A stretch of DNA of 64,000 nt from Hyphomicrobiales bacterium. Its GTDB lineage: Bacteria > Pseudomonadota > Alphaproteobacteria > Rhizobiales > Rhizobiaceae. The DNA lies in the NCBI GenBank assembly GCA_002400845.2, contig NVRK02000015.1:124001-188000 (forward strand). The letters are read 5' to 3'. The position numbers and the translations under genes were made by a program. Below the pieces are notes generated by a model that saw only the letters and a list, made by a program, of their open reading frames with translations, did no database searches and was not told where the DNA came from. This document shows positions 36,055 through 45,048 of this stretch, one piece after another (the stretch's first letter is position 1; each line of letters starts with the position of its first letter).

Positions 36055-37176
36055 CTACTTCTTGCTACCTTTTTTCACGGTCTTAATAAGCTTACCAAGT
36101 TTTTTATCTTTTCTTTTTCTATCTGCAAGCGAAGCAGTGTTGTGCTGATCTTCTGCAACAAGTTTTCGCCAGCGTTGAACTCGGTCATTATCAACCACAC
36201 CCTCTTCTATCGCTTTTAAAACCGCACAGCCAGGTTCTACGTCATGAATACAATCTGAAAATTTGCAATTGCGCGACAAGGCAACGATATCCTCAAACAC
36301 TGTGTCTAAACCTGTTGCCAAATCAGTGATCTGCAATTCGCGCATGCCTGGCGTATCCAATACCAGTGCGCCGCTCGGCACCATGTGTAATTGGCGATGA
36401 CTGGTAGTATGGCGACCTTTACCATCCCCTTCGCGAACACCTGATGTTACGGCTGCCTCAGTGCCCGATAATGCGTTTAGAAGGGTGGATTTACCAACAC
36501 CAGACGAACCCACAAAGGCAATTGTTTTACCAAGTTTACACCAAGGCTTAAGCGTTTCAATCACCTTGGGTTGGCGCGCATCGAGTGTTAATATAATCGA
36601 ATGGCCCACTATTTTTTGAGCTTCTTTAACATATGTATCTGCATCATCGCACAAATCAATTTTCGTCAAAACCAATACAGGTTCAACATCTGCATCATAC
36701 GCCAGAGCCAAATAACGCTCTAACCGCGCAATGTTAAAATCTTGATTGCACGAGGTTACAATAAACAACGTATCAATATTAGCCGCTATCATTTGCGCTT
36801 CAACTGTGTGGCCAGCAGCGCGACGTTTAAAAACACTTTTGCGTGGCAAAACTTTGTGCGGTGTTTCAAGTTTTCGATCTATCAATAACCAATCACCAAC
36901 GGTAGCACGTTGTTCAGCTGGCAATGCTTCTTTACTAGGCAGTAAAATTGTTTTTTGAAAATTTTCGCCTCGCACATCAATACTATTGCGATGCACCCCA
37001 AAAACACGAACGGGCATGTATGTTTCTAATTCATTTAAATCGACATGTTGAGAAAAAGCATTTTGCCAACCCAACTTTTGCAACTCATTACCAGCTGCTT
37101 GTTCTACTGGTTGCTCACCACCTAACAATGCTGCCCACTTCTTAATGTCTTTCAAAACACATGCCTTTAGATCCAA
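36055..37176 (-). CDS. rsgA: Ribosome small-subunit assembly GTPase RsgA
   Basis: A 373-aa circularly permuted GTPase. In order: N-terminal OB fold, G4 (LTKIDLCD), G1 (GSSGVGKSTLL), G3 (DTPGMRELQ) and the C-terminal zinc finger CKFSDCIHDVEPGC. It releases RbfA during late 30S maturation. The C terminus is Lys-rich. It is divergent from the saccharopine genes, with a CCTC-CG/CG-GAGG hairpin in the 178-bp gap. Confidence 0.94.
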   Translation of the reverse strand: MDLKACVLKDIKKWAALLGGEQPVEQAAGNELQKLGWQNAFSQHVDLNELETYMPVRVFGVHRNSIDVRGENFQKTILLPSKEALPAEQRATVGDWLLIDRKLETPHKVLPRKSVFKRRAAGHTVEAQMIAANIDTLFIVTSCNQDFNIARLERYLALAYDADVEPVLVLTKIDLCDDADTYVKEAQKIVGHSIILTLDARQPKVIETLKPWCKLGKTIAFVGSSGVGKSTLLNALSGTEAAVTSGVREGDGKGRHTTSHRQLHMVPSGALVLDTPGMRELQITDLATGLDTVFEDIVALSRNCKFSDCIHDVEPGCAVLKAIEEGVVDNDRVQRWRKLVAEDQHNTASLADRKRKDKKLGKLIKTVKKGSKK

Positions 37177-37354
37177 TCAAATTAAAATTATTAAATGCAT
37201 ATAACGCCTCTCGAGATACTTGTCACGCGAGGTCTCTAATAACGACATCTACAAAGAATATTCCAAACTCTAGTGAATTTTATTTACTTGCTCAATTGCT
37301 TAAAATTCATGTACTTAATAGTTCAATAAAATTTCAAATGATCGGTTATCAAAC

Positions 37355-38413
37355 ATGGTTCACCTTTGGGTTCGCGCCGAACAGCGCGCAAGCGAACAAC
37401 GCGTAGGCATTACACCGCAAGGCGTTCAAAAAATGTTAGATGCTGGACACAAAGTTACCGTTGAAAAATCTTCCAGCCGAGCGATTAAAATAGATGACTA
37501 TAAGCAAACTGGCTGCAACATTGCAGATGAACATAGCTGGGTAAACGCACCTGCTGACGCAATTATCTTTGGCCTAAAAGAATTAGATACAGACGGACCA
37601 AACCTTAAACACAAACACATTATGTTTGGTCACGCTTATAAAGGCCAATCAGATGGACCAGCGCTTTTAACACGTTTTAAAAACGCAGGAGGCTCACTTT
37701 ATGACCTTGAATATTTGACACAGAAAAATGGCAAACGCGTTGCAGCTTTTGGCTATTGGGCGGGCTTTGCTGGCGCCGCTGTGGGGCTACAAGTTTGGAT
37801 AGCCCAGCAACAAGGAAATGAAGCAGGACCAAAATCAGTTGGCGTTTATACGTCGCGCGAAGCTTTGATCGAAGAATTAAAAGCGGAGTTAAAAACCGAA
37901 AAACCGACATCAATTGTCATTGGTGCATTGGGCCGTGTTGGAACTGGCGCATGTGATTTACTAGAAACGCTTGGGCTAGAGGTCACAAAATGGGATATGA
38001 ACGAGACTGTAAGTGGCGGTCCATTTCCTCAAATCATGCAACATAACATTTTTGTAAACTGCATTTTAGCAGGCCCAAGCGTTCCAGTATTTGTGCCAAA
38101 AACTGCGGTCGAAGCACAAAGAAAATTAACAGTAATTGCAGACATTTCATGCGACCCAAGTTCTGACTTTAATCCTATTCCAATTTACAGCGAAGCATCA
38201 ACTTTTACTAATCCAGTAACACGGGTAACTGGCACACCTACTCCGCTTGATGTTACAGCAATTGATAATTTGCCATCAATGTTGCCTGTTGAAAGTTCGC
38301 AAGATTACGCAGAGCAATTATTGCCTTACCTTTTGCAACTGGATGAAATTGACAAAGACGTTTGGCAACGCGCAAACACTATATTCAATGAGTATGTGGC
38401 CCTTTTAGGATAA
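37355..38413 (+). CDS. Saccharopine dehydrogenase, NAD+, L-lysine-forming type (LYS1-like)
   Basis: A 352-aa enzyme of the AlaDH/LYS1 group. LWVRAEQRASEQRVGITP and NKHIMFGHAYKGQ-like segments (KHIMFGHAYKGQS) match family members, with an NAD site around GALGRVGTGAC. In bacteria without fungal lysine synthesis it runs in the degradation direction: lysine plus 2-oxoglutarate to saccharopine. The next gene supplies the second step six bases downstream, so they form one operon. Confidence 0.85.
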   Translation: MVHLWVRAEQRASEQRVGITPQGVQKMLDAGHKVTVEKSSSRAIKIDDYKQTGCNIADEHSWVNAPADAIIFGLKELDTDGPNLKHKHIMFGHAYKGQSDGPALLTRFKNAGGSLYDLEYLTQKNGKRVAAFGYWAGFAGAAVGLQVWIAQQQGNEAGPKSVGVYTSREALIEELKAELKTEKPTSIVIGALGRVGTGACDLLETLGLEVTKWDMNETVSGGPFPQIMQHNIFVNCILAGPSVPVFVPKTAVEAQRKLTVIADISCDPSSDFNPIPIYSEASTFTNPVTRVTGTPTPLDVTAIDNLPSMLPVESSQDYAEQLLPYLLQLDEIDKDVWQRANTIFNEYVALLG

Positions 38414-38418
38414 AAATA

Positions 38419-39579
38419 ATGACAAGAACAAACACGCCCACAATTCACTGGATCGGCACGGGACTTTCAGCAACGCCTGGCCTACGCAGATTAATTGAGC
38501 GCAAACACAATGTTGTTGTTTGGAACAGAACCATTGAAAAAGCCGAAGCCGAAGTTGGCGATTTAACCCGCAACATTAAAGCCTTCTCTATCGACGCATT
38601 AAAGGCAGACCTAAAGAAAGGCGATGCAGTTGTTTCCATGTTACCGGGCGATTGGCACGTACCACTAGCAAAAATTTGCTTGGAGAACGCCGCAAACTTT
38701 GTTTCTTCTTCTTACATATCACCCCAAATGCAAGAACTTAACGAGCAAGCTAAAAAAGCAGGCCTGTCTTTCGTCAATGAGGTTGGTCTTGACCCTGGTA
38801 TAGATCATTCAATGGCCCATTGGCTTGTTGCAGACTACAAAGCCTCAGCAGCATACAATAAAGACAATATCATTTCTTTTACCAGCTATTGTGGCGGCAT
38901 ACCTAAAACACCAAACAAGTTTTGTTATAAATTTAGCTGGTCACCGCTTGGCGTATTAAAAGCATTGCGCTCACCTTCGCGCTCAATTGCAGATTTTAAA
39001 GAATTAAATGTAGAGCGCCCTTGGAATGCAATTTCTAGCTATAACGCACCTTTGCCAAAGTCTGAAACCTTTGAGGTCTATCCAAACCGCGATAGCATTC
39101 CCTTTATGCAAGATTATAAATTTGATGCCCACTGGAACGTAAAACAGTTCGTGCGTGGTACATTGCGCTTAAATGGCTGGACCAAAGCTTGGGCAGATGT
39201 GTTTAACGAAGTTGAAACGCTTGAAGGCGAGGCTGGCGACAAGCGTATGAAAGAAATGTCTGACCAATTTTGGGCAGAAAATTCCTATGACAAAGGGGAG
39301 CCAGACCGCGTGGTCATGTTCGTTTCGCTAAAAGCTGAAAACGATAATGGCACGCAATATCACAAAACATATTCGATGGATGATTTTGGTGATGCAAAAT
39401 TCACATCCATGGCACGGCTTGTTTCCATTCCAGTATCGATTGCGGTTGAAGCCGTTTTATCCGGTGAGATTGAAAAAGGTGTTTCTGCCGCTCCAAGTTC
39501 ACCAATGCTTGTTAAGCGCTGGATGGATACGGTTAGCGAAATAGCCGACCATTTAGAAATCGTCGACCATACGTTTTAG
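38419..39579 (+). CDS. Saccharopine dehydrogenase, L-glutamate-forming type (LYS9-like)
   Basis: A 386-aa Rossmann enzyme. WIGTGLSATPGLRRLI is a modified NADP site at the N terminus, with FVNEVGLDPGIDHSMAHWL as hallmark of the saccharopine-reductase fold. It splits saccharopine into glutamate and 2-aminoadipate semialdehyde. Together with the preceding gene it gives a full saccharopine route of lysine breakdown. The adipate-semialdehyde dehydrogenase of the next step is not in the window. Confidence 0.88.
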   Translation: MTRTNTPTIHWIGTGLSATPGLRRLIERKHNVVVWNRTIEKAEAEVGDLTRNIKAFSIDALKADLKKGDAVVSMLPGDWHVPLAKICLENAANFVSSSYISPQMQELNEQAKKAGLSFVNEVGLDPGIDHSMAHWLVADYKASAAYNKDNIISFTSYCGGIPKTPNKFCYKFSWSPLGVLKALRSPSRSIADFKELNVERPWNAISSYNAPLPKSETFEVYPNRDSIPFMQDYKFDAHWNVKQFVRGTLRLNGWTKAWADVFNEVETLEGEAGDKRMKEMSDQFWAENSYDKGEPDRVVMFVSLKAENDNGTQYHKTYSMDDFGDAKFTSMARLVSIPVSIAVEAVLSGEIEKGVSAAPSSPMLVKRWMDTVSEIADHLEIVDHTF

Positions 39580-39606
39580 ACACGCAGTTTATTTCGCCTA
39601 ACTTTT

Positions 39607-40395
39607 TTACTCTTTGGCTTGCTCACGTTTTTGTTGAGCAATAAGGCGCTTTTGGTATGCGCCCTGCACAACATCTACAGCCACCAAAATAATAATAACA
39701 AAGTAGAATGTAGATTTAGACATTGGTTCCACTGCAAAGCCAGCCAGTTTAATATGGGCTAAATGCCCACCTTCTGAAACAAGCAAAATGCCCACAATGA
39801 ATAAAACGAATAGACCGAGCACTTCATATAATCGATTTTTCTTCAAAAACTCAGCCACATGGTCCGCCAGCGCAATCATCATAATACCAGATATAATAAT
39901 TGCAGCAGCCATAATCCAAAAAACATCGGTAAGCGCTAAGGCAGAAAGAATAGAATCAAAAGAAAAAACTAAGTTCATTAATACGATAGAGGCAAATACG
40001 CTGGCGACAGATTTATAACCACCGCCCTCGCCTTCAATATCGTGAACGACAAGCATATGCGCGATTTCCTTCACTGCCGTATAAATAATGAAGATACCAC
40101 CAACGAGCACAATCAACGCGTGCCCAGTAAACGAGCCTTCAAACAATCCAAATAGATCAACATGGAACAACTCACTTTGAAACAAGCTAATTGCCTCCAT
40201 TACAACGAATAACAGCGCAATTCTCAAAACGATGGCTAAACCAATTCCCCATTGGCGAACTTTACGCTGGCTGGCTTCTGGTGCTCGTTTTGATTCAATA
40301 GAAATATAAAGCAGATTATCAAAGCCAAGTACGGCTTGCAGTGCCACCAACATAATCAATGTAAGTAAGTTTTCGACAGTAAATAAATCACTCAT
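39607..40395 (-). CDS. TerC-family integral membrane protein
   Basis: A 262-aa protein with about seven or eight hydrophobic segments. LQAVLGFDNLLYISI and SFDSILSALALT are the two acidic motifs that define the TerC family. Members are linked to metal (manganese) export, tellurite resistance and protein translocation. The ATG at 40395 follows GGGGAG by six bases; the ATG at 40428 is upstream of that site and not needed. Confidence 0.88.
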   Translation of the reverse strand: MSDLFTVENLLTLIMLVALQAVLGFDNLLYISIESKRAPEASQRKVRQWGIGLAIVLRIALLFVVMEAISLFQSELFHVDLFGLFEGSFTGHALIVLVGGIFIIYTAVKEIAHMLVVHDIEGEGGGYKSVASVFASIVLMNLVFSFDSILSALALTDVFWIMAAAIIISGIMMIALADHVAEFLKKNRLYEVLGLFVLFIVGILLVSEGGHLAHIKLAGFAVEPMSKSTFYFVIIILVAVDVVQGAYQKRLIAQQKREQAKE

Positions 40396-40518
40396 TATTC
40401 TCTCCCCTAAAATAGAGACTAAACTCAATGATTCTCACCTAAAAAGAAAGTAAATAAGTGCACATTTTATACAGTGCGTTATACGGCCCTATATATAATG
40501 TATAAAAGGCTTGAAAAA

Positions 40519-40941
40519 TCAGTTCACTTTTATTGCGTTAAATTGAACGCATCCGCGGCGAATTGTATTGGTCTTTCCATAACAAACAAATACGACTTGG
40601 TTGGCACGTAACATATCAACGACTACCGCCTGTTGACGAACGGCGCTGGCAGTTTTGAAACTTATTGTATCAAATTGAACCTGCCTACTCGCATTTCCTA
40701 ACTTAGAATTTCCCATATAGACACGAATATCACCCTTTCTGGTACTTTTAGAAGTCGCAGGAAAGATTGGCAAAGCCACTTTATTGGAAAAACTATAGAT
40801 CGGTTCAGGAAAAGACTTCGTCACAGAATTAGGCTTTGGCCGCACATATCCGCTAAAACTTACATTTCCAGATGCAGAAAAGCTAAGATTTGATGTAAAT
40901 ATGATACTTACAACCGAAAACAACATCAATAAGCTTCTCAT
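40519..40941 (-). CDS. Exported protein of unknown function, divergent from the secreted-protein operon
   Basis: From the start chosen here this is a 140-aa protein with a signal peptide (MRSLLMLFSVVSIIFTSNLS, cut near FSA). The mature start, GNVSFSGYVRP, resembles the GxxxFxG openings of the three proteins encoded on the other strand. It has two Cys (VFVCYG and RRGCVQF) near the C terminus. A longer reading to 40989 would put 16 residues before the signal peptide. I do not recognise it; it may be an extra subunit or periplasmic partner of the neighbouring operon. Confidence 0.6.
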   Translation of the reverse strand: MRSLLMLFSVVSIIFTSNLSFSASGNVSFSGYVRPKPNSVTKSFPEPIYSFSNKVALPIFPATSKSTRKGDIRVYMGNSKLGNASRQVQFDTISFKTASAVRQQAVVVDMLRANQVVFVCYGKTNTIRRGCVQFNAIKVN

Positions 40942-41271
40942 AAATGTGAAAACTGAGTATTTTCTAAGTGTCGCGAATCTGTACGTCATAAGGGTATTAG
41001 AGCAATAAGCGTGCCAACATTAAAAGCAAATTCACACTTCATTTACCAACTTAAGGTAGTTTTCCAAAGAAATATAGATTCAAGAAGTTTTAACCAAACG
41101 AATTAGGCAATTTCTAATTCTTGCCCTGTAGAACTGTTTTTGACGAGTGAGGACGTTGAGTTAAAAAGCAATTTTTAGCTTTATCTATATGCAACCTGTA
41201 TTTATGCGATACAGGATGAGCGTTCCCATTTGTCTAACAAAAAAAAGAGATAAACACGGGGAACACCTAAA
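40942..41271. promoter_or_regulatory. Divergent control region of the small-secreted-protein operon (330 bp)
   Basis: No gene is seen. A 7-bp hairpin (CCTGTAT and ATACAGG, loop TTATGCG) lies at 41195-41215, about 57 bases before the first TTG start, and would be in the mRNA leader. Upstream an AT-rich stretch could hold promoters in both directions; I find no convincing -35/-10 pair. A TTGACG at 41140-41145 is the best -35 candidate. Confidence 0.45.
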
Positions 41272-41733
41272 TTGAAAAATCTATTAAAATCAGCAGCTCT
41301 AGCTGCAATCGTACTAGCACCAGTTCACGCAAATGCTGTAACTGCAGACATTCCGTTCAGCGGCTCTGTAACACACACTTGCGTTATTACTGTTGGCCCA
41401 TCGGGTACACTTGGCGTTAGCTCAGACTTCAAAACGCTTTCATCATTAGCAACTGGCGGTTCTGCAGGTTCTGCATCTGTCGTTTCTACTGGTAGTGGTT
41501 TTGACGTTTCTGTAACAGCGCCATCAAGCTTTAGCACAAGCCCAACTGAAGATACTTCTTCAACCGCATTTACTGCCAGCTACACAGTTAACAATGGCAG
41601 TTCACAATCTTCGGCTTCAGACCTAACAAACGGCACACACGCAATAAAAGTAAATATGGCTGCTACTAAAAGTGGCTCAAACATATTTGAAGCAGGTGCT
41701 TATGCAGCAACTGTAGTATTGCGTTGCGAATAA
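41272..41733 (+). CDS. Secreted two-cysteine beta-rich protein, fibre-subunit-like (paralogue 1)
   Basis: A 153-aa exported protein with a signal peptide (1-22, ending ANA). The mature part starts ADIPFSGSVTHTCVITV and ends AYAATVVLRCE. One Cys near each end, and alternating hydrophobic strands full of Ser, Thr and Gly, suggest a beta-sandwich with a disulfide, as in fimbrial subunits. Paralogues at 42739 and 43266 share this layout and its CxI ... LSSx ... RCE frame. The start codon is TTG, with GGGGAA about 12 bases upstream. I do not recognise a named family; comparison with spore-coat-U or DUF4402 domains is tempting but unproven. Confidence 0.6.
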   Translation: MKNLLKSAALAAIVLAPVHANAVTADIPFSGSVTHTCVITVGPSGTLGVSSDFKTLSSLATGGSAGSASVVSTGSGFDVSVTAPSSFSTSPTEDTSSTAFTASYTVNNGSSQSSASDLTNGTHAIKVNMAATKSGSNIFEAGAYAATVVLRCE

Positions 41734-41759
41734 TCTAACTTAACAAGGGCAGCCTAACC

Positions 41760-42182
41760 ATGAATAAAATGAATTTAAAATCAATCACTACTACTTCATT
41801 TTTAGGCTGTGCTTTAGCGCTTTTGCTGTTGCCTTCACAGGCGTCAGCCCAAGCTATGTCTCCAATGCGCGGACAAGTTAAAAGTTTTGCAGATAGTTTC
41901 GCTCTGAAAGTATTTCCAGCAAATCCTTATACGCACCGTATTCGCATCGAAGTCAAAGTTTACGATCAGGACTTTAATCCTGTAAAAGCACAAGTTTCAC
42001 CTGCCAAGTTCACACTAGGTGGCCGTTTTTCGCGCCCGGTTAATGTAATCGTACCGTTTAACGGAAAGAAATTTAGAAAAGTTAGAGTTTGTACCGAATC
42101 AATACCATTTCCAAGTCAGAAAAAAACAACAACAATTAAGGCTCAGGTATGTGGAAAATTCTTAGGGGAGCGCGTCAACTAG
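41760..42182 (+). CDS. Small periplasmic protein resembling the N-domain of a PapD-type chaperone
   Basis: A 140-aa exported protein, signal peptide 1-30 (ending ASA). The mature region has the beat of a PapD-type Ig domain (FALKVFPANPYTHRIRIEVK then VYDQDFNPVKA and RPVNVIVPF with KKFRKVRVCTE), but there is room for only one domain where PapD has two. Two Cys (VRVCTE and AQVCGKF) could pair. It lies between secreted subunit-like genes, as expected of a dedicated chaperone. The similarity is my reading of pattern, not a database hit. Confidence 0.5.
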   Translation: MNKMNLKSITTTSFLGCALALLLLPSQASAQAMSPMRGQVKSFADSFALKVFPANPYTHRIRIEVKVYDQDFNPVKAQVSPAKFTLGGRFSRPVNVIVPFNGKKFRKVRVCTESIPFPSQKKTTTIKAQVCGKFLGERVN

Positions 42183-42739
42183 CAGTATCACTGCTAGTAA
42201 CAGCAGCAGCTTTTACAACAGTAGAAGCAAATGCCCAAGACACTACTATTACTCAAACGACATCAGGTTTTAACTTACCAGGTGTTCAACTACCACAAGG
42301 CCACGACGAAGTTCGTGCCGCAGACGGAACAACATGTCGCTCAGCCGTTTCAGGTTCAGGCGCATATATTGATGTAGGTTTTATAGGAAACCCATATCAA
42401 TCATCACAAAGTGCAGGCTTTTCAGCTTATGGCCGTATGGTTATTCCATTGGCCAAAAAGACACCAAGATTAGATTGCTCTAAGCTATATAATCTAGAGG
42501 TTGCACGTCTTGAAATGGAATTAAAGCTTATGCAAATGGGCTTAACACGCGGTATTGCACCAGTGTCAGAAAGTGTTGCAGATGAAGTATCAATCGACAT
42601 TGATATAGCTTCGAACACTAAAGACAATGCAAAGCCAACTGCTGATAAACCTTTCCAAGTCGCTTCTTTAGCTAAACCTAAAAAAGCTGTAGATGATTGG
42701 GCAGATGATGGGTGGTCAACAGATGGGCTTAAAAAATAA
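42149..42739 (+). CDS. Exported protein of unknown function in the secreted-protein operon
   Basis: A 196-aa protein with a signal peptide (about 1-29, ending ANA). The middle has AADGTTCRSAVSGSGAYIDVG and AYGRMVIPLAKKTPRLDC, with two Cys, followed by a helix of Leu/Met/Glu (LEVARLEMELKLMQMG) that could be a coiled coil or pairing helix. The last 50 residues are acidic and disordered with Lys and Trp-Asp pairs. It overlaps the previous gene by 34 bases and the next by one, so expression is coupled. No function can be assigned. Confidence 0.6.
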   Translation: MWKILRGARQLAVSLLVTAAAFTTVEANAQDTTITQTTSGFNLPGVQLPQGHDEVRAADGTTCRSAVSGSGAYIDVGFIGNPYQSSQSAGFSAYGRMVIPLAKKTPRLDCSKLYNLEVARLEMELKLMQMGLTRGIAPVSESVADEVSIDIDIASNTKDNAKPTADKPFQVASLAKPKKAVDDWADDGWSTDGLKK

Positions 42740-43275
42740 TGATTTATAACCACACTGGGGCAGTCAGCTCCAGCGTGAATGGGGGCATGTTGAAGAACAA
42801 AAGAATTTTAGGTCGACCAATTTTTCCTAAAAAAGTGATGCTTGTTGCATTGCTTAGCGCAGCTTTGTGCGCACCTTCAGCATATGCAAAACGTAAGAAA
42901 AATCACTCTTGTACAATTATTGTACTAAACGGTGGCACAATTCGCCCAAACATAGACAGTACCGCGCTAACATCAAAACAAGCAGGAGCTTATGCGGGAA
43001 CTGCAATCGTAGAAACGACTCGAAATCGATTTCGACTACAAGTCCAATCCCCATTGGGGTTTACTAATATGCCATCAGGCGGTTCAGACAATGTAGTATT
43101 CGCTTCTACATTTTCAGGTCACGGTGCAACCAATTTTTCAGAACGACCGGGCGAAAATTCAAAGCGCCTAAAAAGAGGCCATACGAGAATTGAAGCGCAT
43201 TTTCTTGCAAAAAAAACAACCGGCTCATTTGTAGCTGGTCACTATAGCGGCGTACTAACGCTTAGATGCGAGTGA
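42739..43275 (+). CDS. Secreted two-cysteine beta-rich protein, fibre-subunit-like (paralogue 2)
   Basis: A 178-aa protein. The signal peptide may begin at an internal ATG (42787; MLKNKRILGRPIFPKKVMLV to SAYA), which is close to GGGGGC; the ATG at 42739 overlaps the preceding stop by one base. The mature part opens with basic KRKKNHSCTIIVLNGGTI and ends YSGVLTLRCE, like paralogues 1 and 3. RPNIDSTALTSK aligns with PNVDATQLSSK of paralogue 3. It is notably rich in Arg and Lys. Confidence 0.6.
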   Translation: MIYNHTGAVSSSVNGGMLKNKRILGRPIFPKKVMLVALLSAALCAPSAYAKRKKNHSCTIIVLNGGTIRPNIDSTALTSKQAGAYAGTAIVETTRNRFRLQVQSPLGFTNMPSGGSDNVVFASTFSGHGATNFSERPGENSKRLKRGHTRIEAHFLAKKTTGSFVAGHYSGVLTLRCE

Positions 43276-43811
43276 ATATGATGGATTTCACAATTTTCCA
43301 AAAACCAATCCAAACAACCACAAAAAACCTATGCAAAATCTGTACTGCGCTTGCGCTTTTAACAGCCGCACACAATACAGCACAGGCAGGCCCTGGAGAC
43401 ATTCACTTTAATGGTGATATTACAAACAGTGCATATTGTATTATTTTTGTAACCCAAAGTGGTGCCCTTGTGCCAAATGTCGATGCAACCCAATTAAGCT
43501 CTAAGCTACCAGGTGGCGTTGCAGGTAAGGCCGAAATTTGGTCATTTCGTAAATATGATATTTCAGTTAGTTCGCCAACATACTTCAACACCTATCCAAC
43601 GGGTGGTGATGTCGGTGTAAACTTCACCACCACTTTTTCAGGCCAAAGCCTAAGAAAAGGAAAAACTTTTGATGAACAATCTGGAGACATTCCAGTTAGC
43701 ACTAGAAATAGATTTGGCAGAACACAAGTAACTGTAAATTTAGTTGCCGATAAACCAGATGGGTTTCCAGCTGGAGATTACTCAGCTCAAACTGTTGTGC
43801 GATGTGAATAA
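43266..43811 (+). CDS. Secreted two-cysteine beta-rich protein, fibre-subunit-like (paralogue 3)
   Basis: A 181-aa exported protein; the signal region ends near AQA after about 42 residues, so the first 20 may not all be used (ATG 43278 or 43281 are alternatives). The mature part runs from GDIHFNGDITNSAYCIIFV to YSAQTVVRCE, with the shared LSSK, SPTYFNTYPTGGD and AGDYSA segments. It overlaps the preceding gene by ten bases. Same family as paralogues 1 and 2; no function known. Confidence 0.6.
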   Translation: MRVNMMDFTIFQKPIQTTTKNLCKICTALALLTAAHNTAQAGPGDIHFNGDITNSAYCIIFVTQSGALVPNVDATQLSSKLPGGVAGKAEIWSFRKYDISVSSPTYFNTYPTGGDVGVNFTTTFSGQSLRKGKTFDEQSGDIPVSTRNRFGRTQVTVNLVADKPDGFPAGDYSAQTVVRCE

Positions 43812-43852
43812 TATGTTGGTTGGAAAGCGTGCGTTGCGATTATTTGTAAATC

Positions 43853-43898
43853 TTAAAAGCGCCAAAAAAACAATGTTACTTAAACACAGCGCTTTTAA
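43853..43898. terminator. Bidirectional terminator of the secreted-protein operon
   Basis: TTAAAAGCGC and GCGCTTTTAA form a perfect 10-bp stem around a 26-base loop. T-rich sequence follows on the plus strand (AATTTAATCTT) and the mirror side suits the converging lipoprotein gene. Confidence 0.55.
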
Positions 43899-43930
43899 AA
43901 TTTAATCTTACAATTGAATTAACTGATGAA

Positions 43931-44794
43931 TTAGCTAGGAATTTCGACTTTTTCCAAAACTTGTGTCCAATTCATTGCGCCATTACCAATTTGTTCTTTT
44001 ATGGTGATGCCTAATTCTGGTGAAAACCAAACATAATGAGACATCCCCTTTGGCGCTCCCCTTTGCAGTGGCATTTTAACTTTCAATGCGGCGTATTTTT
44101 TTGCACCAACTTGCAACATTTCAAATTTAATAACTTTAACAACACCCCCACCTTTAGTGACTTGTTTTTTGGTATGATCCATCGATTTCCACGAAGTAAC
44201 CCATTTATCACCCGGCTTCATTGGAAATTTATAACGCTGCTCGGCTGGTTTATAGGTAACAAGTGCCGCATTTTTGGCGTCCCTATATCCCTTCAAACTA
44301 AAACTTTCGACATCATAATATGCATGGGTATTTTTTTTCAAACCACGCGTAGATGTAAATTTTACATATTCCTTATTGCCAAATTTAACAATACCATCTG
44401 CGCGATAAGCGATAATCTCAGGCAAGGCTGCCCAATTGTTACGCCATGTAAATACAGTGCCTTTTTTGGGTGGTACATATGCTTGCACAATTCCTTTTTT
44501 AACAAAAGAGCCTGAAGATGGCTTAATTGATCCAACAGCTGTTTGATCTATAAGGAGGTTTTTCAATTTGCCACTATTAGAATCTAAATTAGCAGCTAAA
44601 GCACCATCGCTATTTTCGATTGGTTCAATTTTTTGAAAATCAGGAACTTGCGCCCCTTCAATGGCCTGCTGTTCATTTACAGCAAGGTTTTTGACCTTTT
44701 CAAGTTCAGATGAAGATAGTTCTGTTGTATTGGTTGCCTGACAGCTAACCAATAATGCACACAACAATGTGCCCGCTACGCCAAATTTATTCAT
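43931..44794 (-). CDS. Predicted lipoprotein of unknown function
   Basis: A 287-aa protein with a lipoprotein signal: LLCALLVSC gives a lipobox ending in Cys18. The mature part has an acidic, Ser-rich N-terminal stretch to about residue 90, then a beta-rich region with WRNNWAALPEI, GDKWVTSWKSMD and HYVWFSPELGITIKEQ. The latter motif occurs in several uncharacterised envelope proteins. It faces the secreted-protein operon across the terminator and may be unrelated. No family recognised. Confidence 0.65.
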   Translation of the reverse strand: MNKFGVAGTLLCALLVSCQATNTTELSSSELEKVKNLAVNEQQAIEGAQVPDFQKIEPIENSDGALAANLDSNSGKLKNLLIDQTAVGSIKPSSGSFVKKGIVQAYVPPKKGTVFTWRNNWAALPEIIAYRADGIVKFGNKEYVKFTSTRGLKKNTHAYYDVESFSLKGYRDAKNAALVTYKPAEQRYKFPMKPGDKWVTSWKSMDHTKKQVTKGGGVVKVIKFEMLQVGAKKYAALKVKMPLQRGAPKGMSHYVWFSPELGITIKEQIGNGAMNWTQVLEKVEIPS

Positions 44795-45048
44795 TATACG
44801 TTCCCTACTACTAATAAATAAATTAGACGACTATCGTTAAATTACTCCTTCAATAGACGGTTAACGCACCGTTAAAATTAACCATCCTAAAGCTGTAAGC
44901 ATCAGCAATACAAGGCTTTTGCCCCCTCATATGTTGATTATTCTATAAAGCGTCAATAAAGCGATAACCCTTCATTAACCACATAGATAAACAAGATAAT
45001 AATTTAAACTGTATACGGTAGCCCTAGCAAATATGTTGGGAAATCAAA

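Noticed and set aside
37161-37406. 81-aa open frame between rsgA and the saccharopine genes
   Set aside because: Overlaps the start of the saccharopine gene in another frame; no evidence of coding.
44036-44515. 159-aa open frame antisense to the lipoprotein gene
   Set aside because: Shadow of a gene with a lipobox and coherent composition.
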